DNA of 64,000 nt from Bacillus sp. SJS (GTDB lineage Bacteria; Bacillota; Bacilli; Bacillales; Bacillaceae). Location: positions 1-64,000 of the forward strand of contig NZ_JAQV02000017.1 in NCBI RefSeq assembly GCF_000732485.2, written 5' to 3'. Shown piece after piece: positions 23,409-31,578 of this stretch (its first letter is position 1; each line of letters begins with the position of its first letter). A program made the position numbers and the translations under genes. The notes under the pieces are model-generated. The model worked only from the letters and a program-made list of their open reading frames with translations, was not told the origin of the DNA and searched no databases.

Positions 23409-23546
23409 ATTTTATAAACACCTGGTATACCTTTAAAAGACAAGAGGTTTGCGGGTTTTCCACAAGTTTACTGGACACTGCTGTGCTGAGAGTCTTCATG
23501 ATATAAAAAAGTCGTAAATGGCTTTATTTAAAGAGGGGGAAAACGG

Positions 23547-24782
23547 TTGGCTAATCATGTAATCGGGAGTTTTCAATTAATGAAATCCCTAAACCGGTCC
23601 CTGATTCTGAATATTATTCGTTCTTCAGGGATGATATCCAGGGCAGAAATTGCGAAGAAAACGAGGCTCACTCCGCCTACCGTTACAAACATCGTTCATG
23701 AACTTTTGAACGAGGAATTAGTTATAGAAGGCCAGACCGGACCTTCAAGCGGAGGACGAAAGCCTATCATGCTGAGAATCAACTCACGGAATTTTTATAT
23801 CATAGGGGTGGATGTCGGGGTTAAAAAAGTCCGCTTTGCCGTTACAGATTTAAATGCGGAGATCCTTATGAAAAGCATCGTATCCATCAGCGAAAGAATG
23901 ACAGAAGAAGAGCTTGTCAAATTGATAATTAAGCAGATTTATACCCTTACGGATAAGGCGGATATTCCAAGGACGAAGATAATGGGAATTGGAATTGGCA
24001 TGCATGGAATCGTTGATGCCGAGCGGGGAATTTCCATATTTGCCCCAAATCTTAATATGAAAAACATCCCGCTGAAAAGCATGCTGGAGGCAGAATTTAT
24101 GATCCCGGTAAAGGTTGAAAATGATGTGAGGGCTATGGCGCTTGGCGAGGCATGGTTCGGCAGCGGCATTGGCTTTGAGGATCTCATCTGCATCAACGTT
24201 GGATATGGGATTGGTGCAGGTATTATTATGAACAACAAGCTGTTTAGGGGACGGCATGGCCTGGCGGGTGAAATCGGCCATACGGTCGTTGATTTAAACG
24301 GACCAAGGTGTACGTGCGGAAGCTATGGATGTCTCCAAACTCTTACGGCCCACGACGGGTTAAAAAGTGCAGCCATGAAGGAAATCATTCTTGGCAGGAG
24401 GACCCTTATCTCTGAGCTGACTGAAGGAGACGTTGACAAAATCAGCGGGAAAATTATCCATCAGGCTGCAAAATCAGGGGATGATCTGGCGATTGAAATA
24501 TTACAAACGACCGGTAAATACCTCGGGGCAGCCATTTCTAATCTTGTTCACGTCTTAAATCCGCCAAAAATCATTATTGGAGGCGGCATATCAAAAGCAG
24601 GACCATTTCTATTGGAGCCTCTTAAGGAAGTCGTTCGAAAACGGGCGCTGAGTGAAGAGGCAAGGGAAACGATCATCGTAGAATCAGGTCTTGGGGACCG
24701 TGCAGGACTCGTCGGCGCTGTTACATTAATCCTGGAGGATATGTTTTCATTAAACTATGAAAATAGGAGACAAACCGTATAA
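23547..24782 (+). CDS. ROK-family transcriptional repressor, cassette 1
   Basis: A 411-residue XylR/NagC-type repressor. An N-terminal winged-helix domain (about 15-80; RAEIAKKTRLTPPTVTNIVHELL) is fused to a ROK sugar-kinase-like domain with GVDVGVKKVRFAVTDL, the zinc motif CTCGSYGCLQ (about 255-265) and IIGGGISKAGPF. The start codon is TTG at 23547, fixed by the GAGGGGG ribosome binding site and by alignment with its paralogue at 28955 (MxxHxxGSFQLMKSLNRSLILNIIRS). The two proteins are the same length. It precedes a binding protein and two permeases and is the presumed local repressor. The sugar inducer is unknown. Confidence 0.88.
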   Translation: MANHVIGSFQLMKSLNRSLILNIIRSSGMISRAEIAKKTRLTPPTVTNIVHELLNEELVIEGQTGPSSGGRKPIMLRINSRNFYIIGVDVGVKKVRFAVTDLNAEILMKSIVSISERMTEEELVKLIIKQIYTLTDKADIPRTKIMGIGIGMHGIVDAERGISIFAPNLNMKNIPLKSMLEAEFMIPVKVENDVRAMALGEAWFGSGIGFEDLICINVGYGIGAGIIMNNKLFRGRHGLAGEIGHTVVDLNGPRCTCGSYGCLQTLTAHDGLKSAAMKEIILGRRTLISELTEGDVDKISGKIIHQAAKSGDDLAIEILQTTGKYLGAAISNLVHVLNPPKIIIGGGISKAGPFLLEPLKEVVRKRALSEEARETIIVESGLGDRAGLVGAVTLILEDMFSLNYENRRQTV

Positions 24783-24840
24783 GAAAGCCCTTACATTTTG
24801 AAAAAAAGTGTGCTATTTTAATAGTAGTTCGTTATATTAT

Positions 24841-24887
24841 TTAATTAAGTAACACGATTCACTTTGGGAGAAATGAAAGCGGATACA
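24841..24887 (+). promoter_or_regulatory. Candidate ROK operator and cre site before binding protein 1
   Basis: TTAATTAAGTAA (24841-24852) is identical to the element at 30214-30225. ATGAAAGCGGATACA (24873-24887) is a perfect match to the cre consensus WTGNAANCGNWNNCA and lies 17 bp before the start codon, where CcpA could block elongation. Confidence 0.6.
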
Positions 24888-24903
24888 AAAAAGGGGGATT
24901 TAT

Positions 24904-26211
24904 ATGAAGAAGGTATGGTCATTATTGATGGCTGCAGTCTTGACAGTGGGGATGCTGTCTGCATGCAGCTCACAGGGATCAGGCGGTTCCGCTGGGGATG
25001 GCGGAAAGCCTAAAGGAGAAATTACCGTTTGGGGATGGAATGTTGCAGCGAGCTCAATGGAATTGGCAGTAGAAAATTTCAAGAAAAAATATCCGGATGT
25101 GGAAGTGAAAGTCCAGGATATAGGGCGCTTGGATTTATACGATAAGCTCACAGTCGGGCTTGCTGCCAACGGTGCCGGACTTCCGGATGTCCTGATGGTA
25201 GAAAGCGACCGTTTGGATAACTATAAAAAGCAGTTCCCGAAAGGATTCATGGATCTTTCTGAAAAAGGGTTTGATAAATATGAAGATAAATTCGGGAAAT
25301 CAAAAATAGCTACAGCTAAAAACGAAGATGGAAAGTTCGTAGCCATGCCATGGGATATCGGGCCGACAGGCGTTTTTTACAGAACTGATATTTTTGAAAA
25401 AGCGGGTGTAGATCCGAAATCGATTGAAACGTGGGATGATTTCATCGAAGCGGGGAAAGTGATTAAAGATAAAACAGGTTCTGCCATGGTACCAGTGGAT
25501 ATTGCGAAGGATGATGCACTGTACCGGATGATGCTGAATCAGCAAGGTGCTTTCTATTTTGATGATAAAGGCAACATTGACTTCCAGTCTGATGAATCCG
25601 TAAAAGCGATGTCCATGATTCAAAAGCTGCAGGAAAACAAGCTGGTTGCTAATGTGGACGGATGGGATGGAACTGTAACGGCGACTGTAAACGGAACTGT
25701 GGCAACTGTGCCTTTCGGCGTCTGGTATACCGGAACCATAATGGAACAGGCAAAGGAGCTTGATGGGAAATGGGATGTAATGAAGCTTCCCGCATTTGAA
25801 GCCGGCGGAAACCGGGATGCCAATCTTGGGGGATCGGATATCGTCATTCCGGCTGCCTCCAAAAATAAAGACGCAGCTTACGCATTTGCTGAATTCTTCA
25901 CGACAGATAAAGATACGCAAGTGAACGTTCTTAAAAAATACGGAATCTTCCCATCGCTGCTTGAAACATACGAAGACAAATACTTTGATGAACCGGTTGC
26001 TTTCTTTAACAATCAGCCGATCTTCCGTATGTTTGCAGATGAAGTGAAAAATATTCCTCCGGCCAATTATACGAATGATTACCCTCGCGGACTGAAATAT
26101 GCAGCAGATGCTCAGGCTGCAGCTCTTCTTGATAAGAAGGACCCGGCTGAGGCACTGAAAGCAGCTGCTGATCAGCTGGCAAATGAATCGAAACGCGAAA
26201 TCAATAAGTAA
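24904..26211 (+). CDS. Sugar ABC importer substrate-binding lipoprotein, cassette 1
   Basis: A 435-residue family 1 extracellular solute-binding protein, anchored to the outer face of the membrane. The signal peptide ends in a lipobox LSAC (Cys22), followed by a Ser/Gly linker. The mature part begins GEITVWGWNV and includes GLPDVLMVESDRLDNY, MPWDIGPTGVFYRTDIF and NLGGSDIVIPAASKNK, typical of oligosaccharide-binding proteins. Its paralogue at 30256 shares the same landmarks. It delivers sugar to the two permeases encoded next. A hairpin after its stop probably protects its mRNA. GGGGGATTTAT precedes ATG. The sugar is unknown; oligosaccharide or galactoside is plausible. Confidence 0.88.
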   Translation: MKKVWSLLMAAVLTVGMLSACSSQGSGGSAGDGGKPKGEITVWGWNVAASSMELAVENFKKKYPDVEVKVQDIGRLDLYDKLTVGLAANGAGLPDVLMVESDRLDNYKKQFPKGFMDLSEKGFDKYEDKFGKSKIATAKNEDGKFVAMPWDIGPTGVFYRTDIFEKAGVDPKSIETWDDFIEAGKVIKDKTGSAMVPVDIAKDDALYRMMLNQQGAFYFDDKGNIDFQSDESVKAMSMIQKLQENKLVANVDGWDGTVTATVNGTVATVPFGVWYTGTIMEQAKELDGKWDVMKLPAFEAGGNRDANLGGSDIVIPAASKNKDAAYAFAEFFTTDKDTQVNVLKKYGIFPSLLETYEDKYFDEPVAFFNNQPIFRMFADEVKNIPPANYTNDYPRGLKYAADAQAAALLDKKDPAEALKAAADQLANESKREINK

Positions 26212-26222
26212 GATATAGAAGG

Positions 26223-26250
26223 GAGGGCTGCTTGTTCATGGGCAGCCCTC
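26223..26250 (+). promoter_or_regulatory. Intercistronic hairpin after binding protein 1
   Basis: GAGGGCTGC/GCAGCCCTC with a 10-nt loop and a short TTCTTT tail lies between the binding-protein and permease genes. The second cassette has an unrelated hairpin at the same place. Such structures usually stabilise the upstream message or reduce downstream expression. Confidence 0.6.
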
Positions 26251-26321
26251 TTCTTTACCCCGTTCCTAAATTTAATGAACAAACGCGTTTCATTCAGATG
26301 TCCCGAGAGGAGGATTTCAAT

Positions 26322-27245
26322 ATGGCAGAGCTTCAGAAAGAGACCGCTGCCAAGCAGGTCTATGAACCAAAGGCGTATAAGAAAAATTGGATTACACCGA
26401 AAAACTTCCCGTATATTCTCATTGCACCTACCGTGATTCTCTTCTGTTTATTCACGGTATATCCGGTTATTTCATCGTTCATTATGAGCTTTCAAAAAAG
26501 TGACGGGGCCGGGATGGCATTTGTCGGCTTAGAAAATTATGTAAGGCTATTTAAGGATCCGCTCTTTTTAACAGCCTTGAAAAATACGTTTTTCATCTTA
26601 ATTATTCAGGTTCCGATTCAGCTGTTCCTGGCCCTGATTCTTGCCGCAGCCCTGAATTCAAAGCTTGTCAAAATGAAGGCTTTTTTCCGGATTTCCTACT
26701 TTATGCCGGCCATCACAGCACTCGTTGCTTATTCCATTGTTTTCATGATCATGCTGGATGAAAATTATGGAATCATCAACTACTTTCTTTCCTTGCTGGG
26801 AATGGAAAAGGTCGGCTGGCTGACGAGTACTACATGGTCCAAAGTTGCCTTAATGATAGCCATCACATGGAGGTGGACAGGCTACAATATGGTGATTTAC
26901 CTCGCCGGACTTCAAAATGTATCTGAATCCTTATATGAAGCGGCAAGCATTGACGGCGCTGGCAGGGTCCGGCAGTTCTTTTATATTACAATCCCGCAGC
27001 TGCGTCCGATTATTTTGTTTACTTTCGTACTCTCCACAATCGGAACTCTGCAGTTATTTGATGAACCGTTTATCCTGACTGAAGGCGGACCGAATAACTC
27101 CACGTTAACGATTTCTCTGTACTTGTACCAAAACGGTTTTAAATACTTCGATTTCGGCTACGCATCGGCTATAGCTTATGTGCTTGTGATTATGATTGCG
27201 ATCCTCTCCTGGATTCAGATGAAAGTCGCAGGTGATCAGGACTGA
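26322..27245 (+). CDS. Sugar ABC importer permease (MalF-like), cassette 1
   Basis: A 307-residue inner-membrane permease with six predicted membrane helices after a hydrophilic N-terminus (MAELQKETAAKQVYEPKAYKK shortened at the start). The ATPase-contacting EAA loop is visible as LYEAASIDGAGRVRQFFYITIPQL. Start 26322 is preferred over the open frame to 26232 because GAGAGGAGG lies just upstream and the longer frame runs through the hairpin. Its stop overlaps the next start by one base (TGATG). It pairs with the MalG-like permease, and the ATPase is expected to be MsmX. Confidence 0.88.
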   Translation: MAELQKETAAKQVYEPKAYKKNWITPKNFPYILIAPTVILFCLFTVYPVISSFIMSFQKSDGAGMAFVGLENYVRLFKDPLFLTALKNTFFILIIQVPIQLFLALILAAALNSKLVKMKAFFRISYFMPAITALVAYSIVFMIMLDENYGIINYFLSLLGMEKVGWLTSTTWSKVALMIAITWRWTGYNMVIYLAGLQNVSESLYEAASIDGAGRVRQFFYITIPQLRPIILFTFVLSTIGTLQLFDEPFILTEGGPNNSTLTISLYLYQNGFKYFDFGYASAIAYVLVIMIAILSWIQMKVAGDQD

Positions 27246-28072
27246 TGAAAACACAAAGGAACATCTCGAAAATATTGCTGTATGCCCTACTAATTGCTGG
27301 TGTCATTTGTTCCATCGGTCCGTTTTATTGGATGGTGATCGGAGCTTCCCATACGAGCGGCGAGATTTTCAAAGTTCCGCCGAATTTCCTTCCTGGCAGC
27401 GAGCTATGGACGAACCTTAAAAACCTGGATGAATCCATTGGTATCCTAAAGGTTCTGGGGAATTCATTAACGATAACACTCATTTATACAGCATTGGCCC
27501 TGATGATCTGTTCTGCTTCAGGCTATGCTTTTGCCAAGTTCAAATTTAAAGGAAGAGATGCCATCTTCTTTGTTCTGTTATTGGCCATTATGATTCCGTA
27601 TCATGTGACGCTGATTCCGCTGTTTAAAATGATGGCTGCTCTCGGGTGGATCAATACCTATCAGGCTGTTATTCTTCCGAATCTGGCCTATCCTTTTGCC
27701 ATTTTCCTCATGAGGCAAAATATGAAGGCGCTGCCTGACTCATTGCTGGAAGCAGCTAGAGTGGATGGCGCAGGGGAATTTAAAATCTTCTTTACGATTG
27801 TTTTGCCGACAATGAAGCCGTCTCTTGCAGCGGTCGCCATCTTCCTGTTTATGTTTCAATGGAACAATTTTCTTTGGCCGCTTGTTATCCTTAACGAGCA
27901 GGAAATGTACACATTGCCAGTCGCATTATCAAGTCTGATTGGCCTGTCGAAGGTTGATTATGGGCAGCTGATGATGGGAACCGCCATCTCCACCCTGCCG
28001 ATTATGATTTTCTTCCTGCTGCTGCAGCGCCAGTTTATATCCGGCATGCTTGGGAGCTCTGTTAAAGAATAA
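27245..28072 (+). CDS. Sugar ABC importer permease (MalG-like), cassette 1
   Basis: A 275-residue permease with six membrane helices and the EAA loop LLEAARVDGAGEFKIFFTIVLPTMKPSLA. The C-terminus FISGMLGSSVKE is typical of MalG-like subunits. The start overlaps the preceding stop by one base, so translation is coupled. It is the last gene of cassette 1; no glycosidase follows, unlike cassette 2. A ~95-bp dispersed repeat lies 80 bp downstream, and no strong terminator was seen on this strand before the hairpin at 28254. Confidence 0.88.
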   Translation: MKTQRNISKILLYALLIAGVICSIGPFYWMVIGASHTSGEIFKVPPNFLPGSELWTNLKNLDESIGILKVLGNSLTITLIYTALALMICSASGYAFAKFKFKGRDAIFFVLLLAIMIPYHVTLIPLFKMMAALGWINTYQAVILPNLAYPFAIFLMRQNMKALPDSLLEAARVDGAGEFKIFFTIVLPTMKPSLAAVAIFLFMFQWNNFLWPLVILNEQEMYTLPVALSSLIGLSKVDYGQLMMGTAISTLPIMIFFLLLQRQFISGMLGSSVKE

Positions 28073-28151
28073 ACATATTATCTATCAAACAGAAAGCAAT
28101 TTTTACTTTTTTAAATTTGGTTATGGCTGCAGCTCCAATCAGTCTTTCTTT

Positions 28152-28245
28152 TAAGCTCTGTTAAACTTGGCTGTTGATTGCAGTTGGCAGGCGTTCGCTT
28201 TCCGCTCCAATCAACAGGTGTCAAAAAATCAACACTATCCTTTAC
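28152..28245 (+). repeat. ~95-bp dispersed hairpin repeat, copy 3
   Basis: Same orientation as the copy at 11219. Core GGCAGGCGTTCGCTTTCCGC is flanked by CTGTTGATTG and CAATCAACAG, a near-perfect 10-bp inverted repeat, and followed by GGTGTCAAAAAATCAACAC. It lies between cassette 1 and the HIT gene. Confidence 0.78.
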
Positions 28246-28253
28246 CATAGCCT

Positions 28254-28289
28254 AAACCCGGAAATTCAGCTTTGAGCGTTTCCGGGTTT
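28254..28289. terminator. Terminator of the HIT gene / cassette 1
   Basis: AAACCCGGAAA/TTTCCGGGTTT with a 14-nt loop lies between convergent genes and has T runs on both strands. Confidence 0.75.
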
Positions 28290-28301
28290 TCATATTCGTA
28301 T

Positions 28302-28757
28302 TTACCTTGCAGTAATCAGCCGCTCTATTTCCGCTCTTAATCTATCTCTCAATTTTTCCAATTCATCTTCTGCAGGCTTTACTTCTTCAGCAAACATGTC
28401 TTCCCGGTCTACCCACCATACGGGTCCTTTTATAGGGGCATCGTTTTCCTTCCTGGGAAATAAATGCCAATGCATATGAGAATCCCCGTTTCCAAGCAGT
28501 TCATAATTCATCTTTTCAGCTCCAAATGCTTTTTGAACCGCTTCTGCAACCAAGCTCATTTCCATTAAAAATGTTCTTTTAAATGTTGGACGAAGCATAT
28601 GCAGTTCGCTTTTATGCTCTTTGCAGAGGAATAGGCTGTAGCCTTTGAAATATTGATGGTCTCCGATTACTGCATAACCGGTATCGAGTTCGGCAACGAA
28701 ATAAGGATTTTTCTCTTTTTCTATCCATTGGATTCTCTCGCAGATTAAACAGGACAT
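28302..28757 (-). CDS. HIT-family nucleotide-binding hydrolase
   Basis: A 151-residue histidine-triad protein. It starts MSCLICERI (zinc-type CxxC), and the HIT motif HMHWHLFPR (about 96-104) supplies the catalytic histidines. Family members hydrolyse or transfer nucleotide phosphates (Ap4A, AMP conjugates). The C-terminal 30 residues form a charged helix (EDELEKLRDRLRAEIERL) not found in minimal HIT proteins. It lies on the opposite strand between the two sugar cassettes and does not seem related to them, so cassette 2 was probably inserted or duplicated around it. The substrate is unknown. Confidence 0.85.
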   Translation of the reverse strand: MSCLICERIQWIEKEKNPYFVAELDTGYAVIGDHQYFKGYSLFLCKEHKSELHMLRPTFKRTFLMEMSLVAEAVQKAFGAEKMNYELLGNGDSHMHWHLFPRKENDAPIKGPVWWVDREDMFAEEVKPAEDELEKLRDRLRAEIERLITAR

Positions 28758-28832
28758 ATATTCATTCTCCCATCAAAATAAAATGCTAATATTTACCTTA
28801 ATTCAATTGTAATATGAATATCTGATTTAGTC

Positions 28833-28878
28833 TTGCAAAATATGAAAACGCTTGCCATAATACATGTAAGTGCTTTCG
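28833..28878 (+). promoter_or_regulatory. Promoter with two cre-like sites, cassette 2
   Basis: TTGCAA (28833-28838) and CATAAT (28856-28861) are spaced 17 bp. A cre-like ATGAAAACGCTTGCC (28842-28856, one mismatch) fills the spacer, and ATGTAAGTGCTTTCG (28864-28878) covers the start site. Cassette 1 has the same layout, so the promoter was copied with the genes. Confidence 0.65.
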
Positions 28879-28894
28879 CAAAAACATAATTAAA

Positions 28895-28902
28895 TTAATT
28901 AA
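28895..28902 (+). promoter_or_regulatory. Partial candidate ROK operator, cassette 2 leader
   Basis: TTAATTAA within a longer A/T palindrome at the position equivalent to 23217-23229. Low complexity reduces confidence. Confidence 0.3.
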
Positions 28903-28954
28903 TTTTCTGTAAGAGGAATTAATTGATTGTATATGCAGCAGGGAGGATGAATGG

Positions 28955-30190
28955 ATGGCGAGCCATCTTGTCGGAAGCTTTCAATTAATGAAATCGCTTA
29001 ACCGGTCTTTGATATTAAATATTATTCGGTCAACGGGAGGGATTTCACGAGCGGAAATCGCCAAAAAAACGAAGCTGACTCCTCCTACCGTTACGAATAT
29101 CGCCAGTGAACTGCTGAACGATGGACTGGTAGTTGAAGGTCAGCAGGGCCCTTCCAGCGGAGGGAGAAAGCCGATTATCCTAAGAATTAATTCCAGGAAC
29201 TTTTTCGTTGCAGGAATTGATGTAGGAGTAAGTAAAATCCGCTTTGCCCTAACGGATCTGGAAGCGCAAATTGTGCTTCAGAATACGATTCCGATTGATG
29301 ATTCGATGACGGAGGAGGACTTTGTTCAGATTATTATCCGTGAGATTCTTCGGCTTGTAGAGACAGCAGCCATCCCGAAGGATAAGCTGATCGGCATCGG
29401 AATTGGCATGCATGGAATAGTGAACTCTTCTAAGGGGGTAGCCTTGTTTGCACCTAACCTTAACTTAAAGAACATCCCTCTGAAGGAGAGGCTTGAAGAG
29501 GAATTGATTGTCCCGGTACGGGTGGAAAATGACGCAAGGGCAATGGCTCTGGGTGAATCCTGGTTTGGCAATGGTGTTGGAGCAGAGGATCTGATTTGCA
29601 TCAATGTCGGCTATGGAATTGGGGCAGGAATCCTGATGAACAATGAATTATTCAGAGGCCGCCATGGACTGGCAGGGGAAATCGGGCACACGGTCGCAGA
29701 TTTAAACGGCACGAAATGCACTTGCGGCAATTATGGATGCCTTCAGACGGTCGCAGGACATGATGGACTGAAGCGGGCAGCCATGAGGGAAATTTCCTTC
29801 GGCAGAAAAACGTTAATTACGGACCTGATCAATGGAGACGAGAACAAAATCAGCGGTGAATTGCTGCACAAAGCTGCACTTCAAGGGGATGAGCTGGCGA
29901 TTGAAATATTCCGTGATGCAGGGAGATACATCGGTACAGCTGTAACAAATCTGATCCATATTATGAATCCTTCGAAAATTATTATCGGCGGGGGAATTTC
30001 AAAAGCTGGTCCCTTTTTGCTTGATCCTATTAGGGAAGTCGTAAAACAGAGGGCATTGGATGAGGAAGCTAAGGAAACAGTGATTGTTCAGTCCGGCCTT
30101 GGAGATGAGGCGGCTTTGATTGGAGCAGCAACGCTCGTGCTTGCAGAAATGTTTGCTGTGCAATACCAAAACCAAAAAGAGATCTTATAA
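28955..30190 (+). CDS. ROK-family transcriptional repressor, cassette 2
   Basis: A 411-residue paralogue of the protein at 23547 with the same architecture: winged helix (RAEIAKKTKLTPPTVTNIASELL), ROK domain starting GIDVGVSKIRFALTDL, zinc motif CTCGNYGCLQ and IIGGGISKAGPF. It starts with ATG behind GGGAGGATGAATGG. Identity to the first copy is high along the whole length, strongest in the DNA-binding half, so the two may recognise the same operator and cross-regulate. It is followed by a binding protein, two permeases and two galactosidases, which makes a galactoside the likely inducer. Confidence 0.88.
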   Translation: MASHLVGSFQLMKSLNRSLILNIIRSTGGISRAEIAKKTKLTPPTVTNIASELLNDGLVVEGQQGPSSGGRKPIILRINSRNFFVAGIDVGVSKIRFALTDLEAQIVLQNTIPIDDSMTEEDFVQIIIREILRLVETAAIPKDKLIGIGIGMHGIVNSSKGVALFAPNLNLKNIPLKERLEEELIVPVRVENDARAMALGESWFGNGVGAEDLICINVGYGIGAGILMNNELFRGRHGLAGEIGHTVADLNGTKCTCGNYGCLQTVAGHDGLKRAAMREISFGRKTLITDLINGDENKISGELLHKAALQGDELAIEIFRDAGRYIGTAVTNLIHIMNPSKIIIGGGISKAGPFLLDPIREVVKQRALDEEAKETVIVQSGLGDEAALIGAATLVLAEMFAVQYQNQKEIL

Positions 30191-30213
30191 ATCTAAATAG
30201 TTTGTTTCATAAA

Positions 30214-30225
30214 TTAATTAAGTAA
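30214..30225 (+). promoter_or_regulatory. Candidate ROK operator before binding protein 2
   Basis: TTAATTAAGTAA, identical to 24841-24852, about 30 bp upstream of the binding-protein start codon. Recurrence at equivalent places in both cassettes supports an operator. Confidence 0.5.
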
Positions 30226-30255
30226 CTATATAGCCAGAATCATAGGAGGGAAATT

Positions 30256-31518
30256 ATGAAAAAAAAATGGAGCGTATTTCTGTGTCTCATAATGGGGATT
30301 GGACTTCTGGCAGGATGTTCTGGCAAGGCTGATAACCCAAATAAATTAACAGCCTGGGTCTGGAACGTTAACGTACCGGTTTTGGAAGCTGCTGAGAAGC
30401 GATATCAGAAAAATCATCCAGAGTTTGATCTTGAGATTGTTGAAATGGGTACAAGCGATGTGTATCAAAAACTGACCACTGGGCTGCTTGCAGGCGGACA
30501 GGGCCTTCCGGATATTGTTCTGGTGGAGGATGACCGCATTCAAGGCTATATTGATTCCTTTCCGGATGCCTTCCTGAATCTATCAAAGCAGGGATTTGAT
30601 GAAAAGAAAGAGTCCATGTTTCCAGAGTTTAAAAGAGATTTAGTCTCAAAGGACGGAGATATGTATGCGTTTCCTTTTGATGCGGGTCCAACCGGGGTCT
30701 TTTACCGAAAAGATCTATTCGATAAAGCCGGAGTTAACGCAGAGGATATGAAAACATGGACAGATTTTATTGAAGCTGGAAAAACGATTAAAGAGAAGAC
30801 CGGCAAGGATATGATCGGACTTGATTTAAACGGGGATGACGGTCTTTACCGAATGATGCTGAATCAGCAAGGGACCTTTTATTTTGATGAAAATGAAAAG
30901 CCGAATCTGACTTCATCAGAGTCAGTCAAAGCCATGGAGGTTCATAAGCAGCTGAAAGAAGCGGATCTTGTGAAAAATACAGTTGGCTGGGACGCATGGA
31001 TCAGCTCCATGGTTCAAGGTGACGTAGCGACAGCTCCTTCTGGCGCGTGGCTTGCAGGCTCGATTACCCAGCAGGGGAAAGATTCGGCTGGCAAATGGGG
31101 AGTCATCCCTTTACCGGCATTTGAGGAAGGTGGAAACCGCGCCTCAAACCTCGGCGGAAGCAACTATACGATCATGAAATCCTCAGAAAATAAGGAAACG
31201 GCGTATGACTTCCTGGAGTACTTTTCAACGGATGAACAAACTCAGATTGAAGCAATGAATGGCGGGCTTTTTCCTTCATTGACTACGATTTATGATGAAG
31301 AAGTATTCACAAATGGAGTGGACTTCTTTGGCGGACAGGCTGTATGGAAAACATTGGCCGATCAGATGACAGACATTCCATCCGTTAATTATACAGGCGA
31401 TTTTCCATACGCCAAGGATGAAGCGGTGAAGGCGCAGTCCCAGGCAACGGGAGGAAAGCTTTCAATCCAAGAAGCATTTAAAGCAGCTCAAAAGCGTTTG
31501 AAAAACAGGATGCTGTAA
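30256..31518 (+). CDS. Sugar ABC importer substrate-binding lipoprotein, cassette 2
   Basis: A 420-residue family 1 solute-binding lipoprotein. The signal peptide ends at LAGC (Cys21), and the mature part begins KLTAWVWNVNVP. Landmarks shared with the cassette 1 protein include GLPDIVLVEDDRIQGY, FPFDAGPTGVFYRKDLF, YRMMLNQQGTFYFDE and NLGGSNYTIMKSSENK. Sequence divergence between the two is greater than for the ROK proteins, suggesting different sugar specificity. GGAGGG precedes ATG. The glycosidases downstream point to alpha- or beta-galactosides as ligands. Confidence 0.88.
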   Translation: MKKKWSVFLCLIMGIGLLAGCSGKADNPNKLTAWVWNVNVPVLEAAEKRYQKNHPEFDLEIVEMGTSDVYQKLTTGLLAGGQGLPDIVLVEDDRIQGYIDSFPDAFLNLSKQGFDEKKESMFPEFKRDLVSKDGDMYAFPFDAGPTGVFYRKDLFDKAGVNAEDMKTWTDFIEAGKTIKEKTGKDMIGLDLNGDDGLYRMMLNQQGTFYFDENEKPNLTSSESVKAMEVHKQLKEADLVKNTVGWDAWISSMVQGDVATAPSGAWLAGSITQQGKDSAGKWGVIPLPAFEEGGNRASNLGGSNYTIMKSSENKETAYDFLEYFSTDEQTQIEAMNGGLFPSLTTIYDEEVFTNGVDFFGGQAVWKTLADQMTDIPSVNYTGDFPYAKDEAVKAQSQATGGKLSIQEAFKAAQKRLKNRML

Positions 31519-31531
31519 GGTGAAAATTCTG

Positions 31532-31558
31532 GAAAGAGCTAATGCAGTTAGCTCTTTC
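31532..31558 (+). promoter_or_regulatory. Intercistronic hairpin after binding protein 2
   Basis: A perfect 11-bp stem GAAAGAGCTAA/TTAGCTCTTTC with a 5-nt loop, followed by only TACAAAA, so not a full terminator. It sits between the binding-protein and first permease genes, like the hairpin of cassette 1. Confidence 0.65.
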
Positions 31559-31578
31559 TACAAAAGGCGGGATTGCAA

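Noticed and set aside
23261-23506. 81-codon frame upstream of the first ROK gene
   Set aside because: It runs through the inverted copy of the ~95-bp dispersed repeat and has no ribosome binding site or homology.
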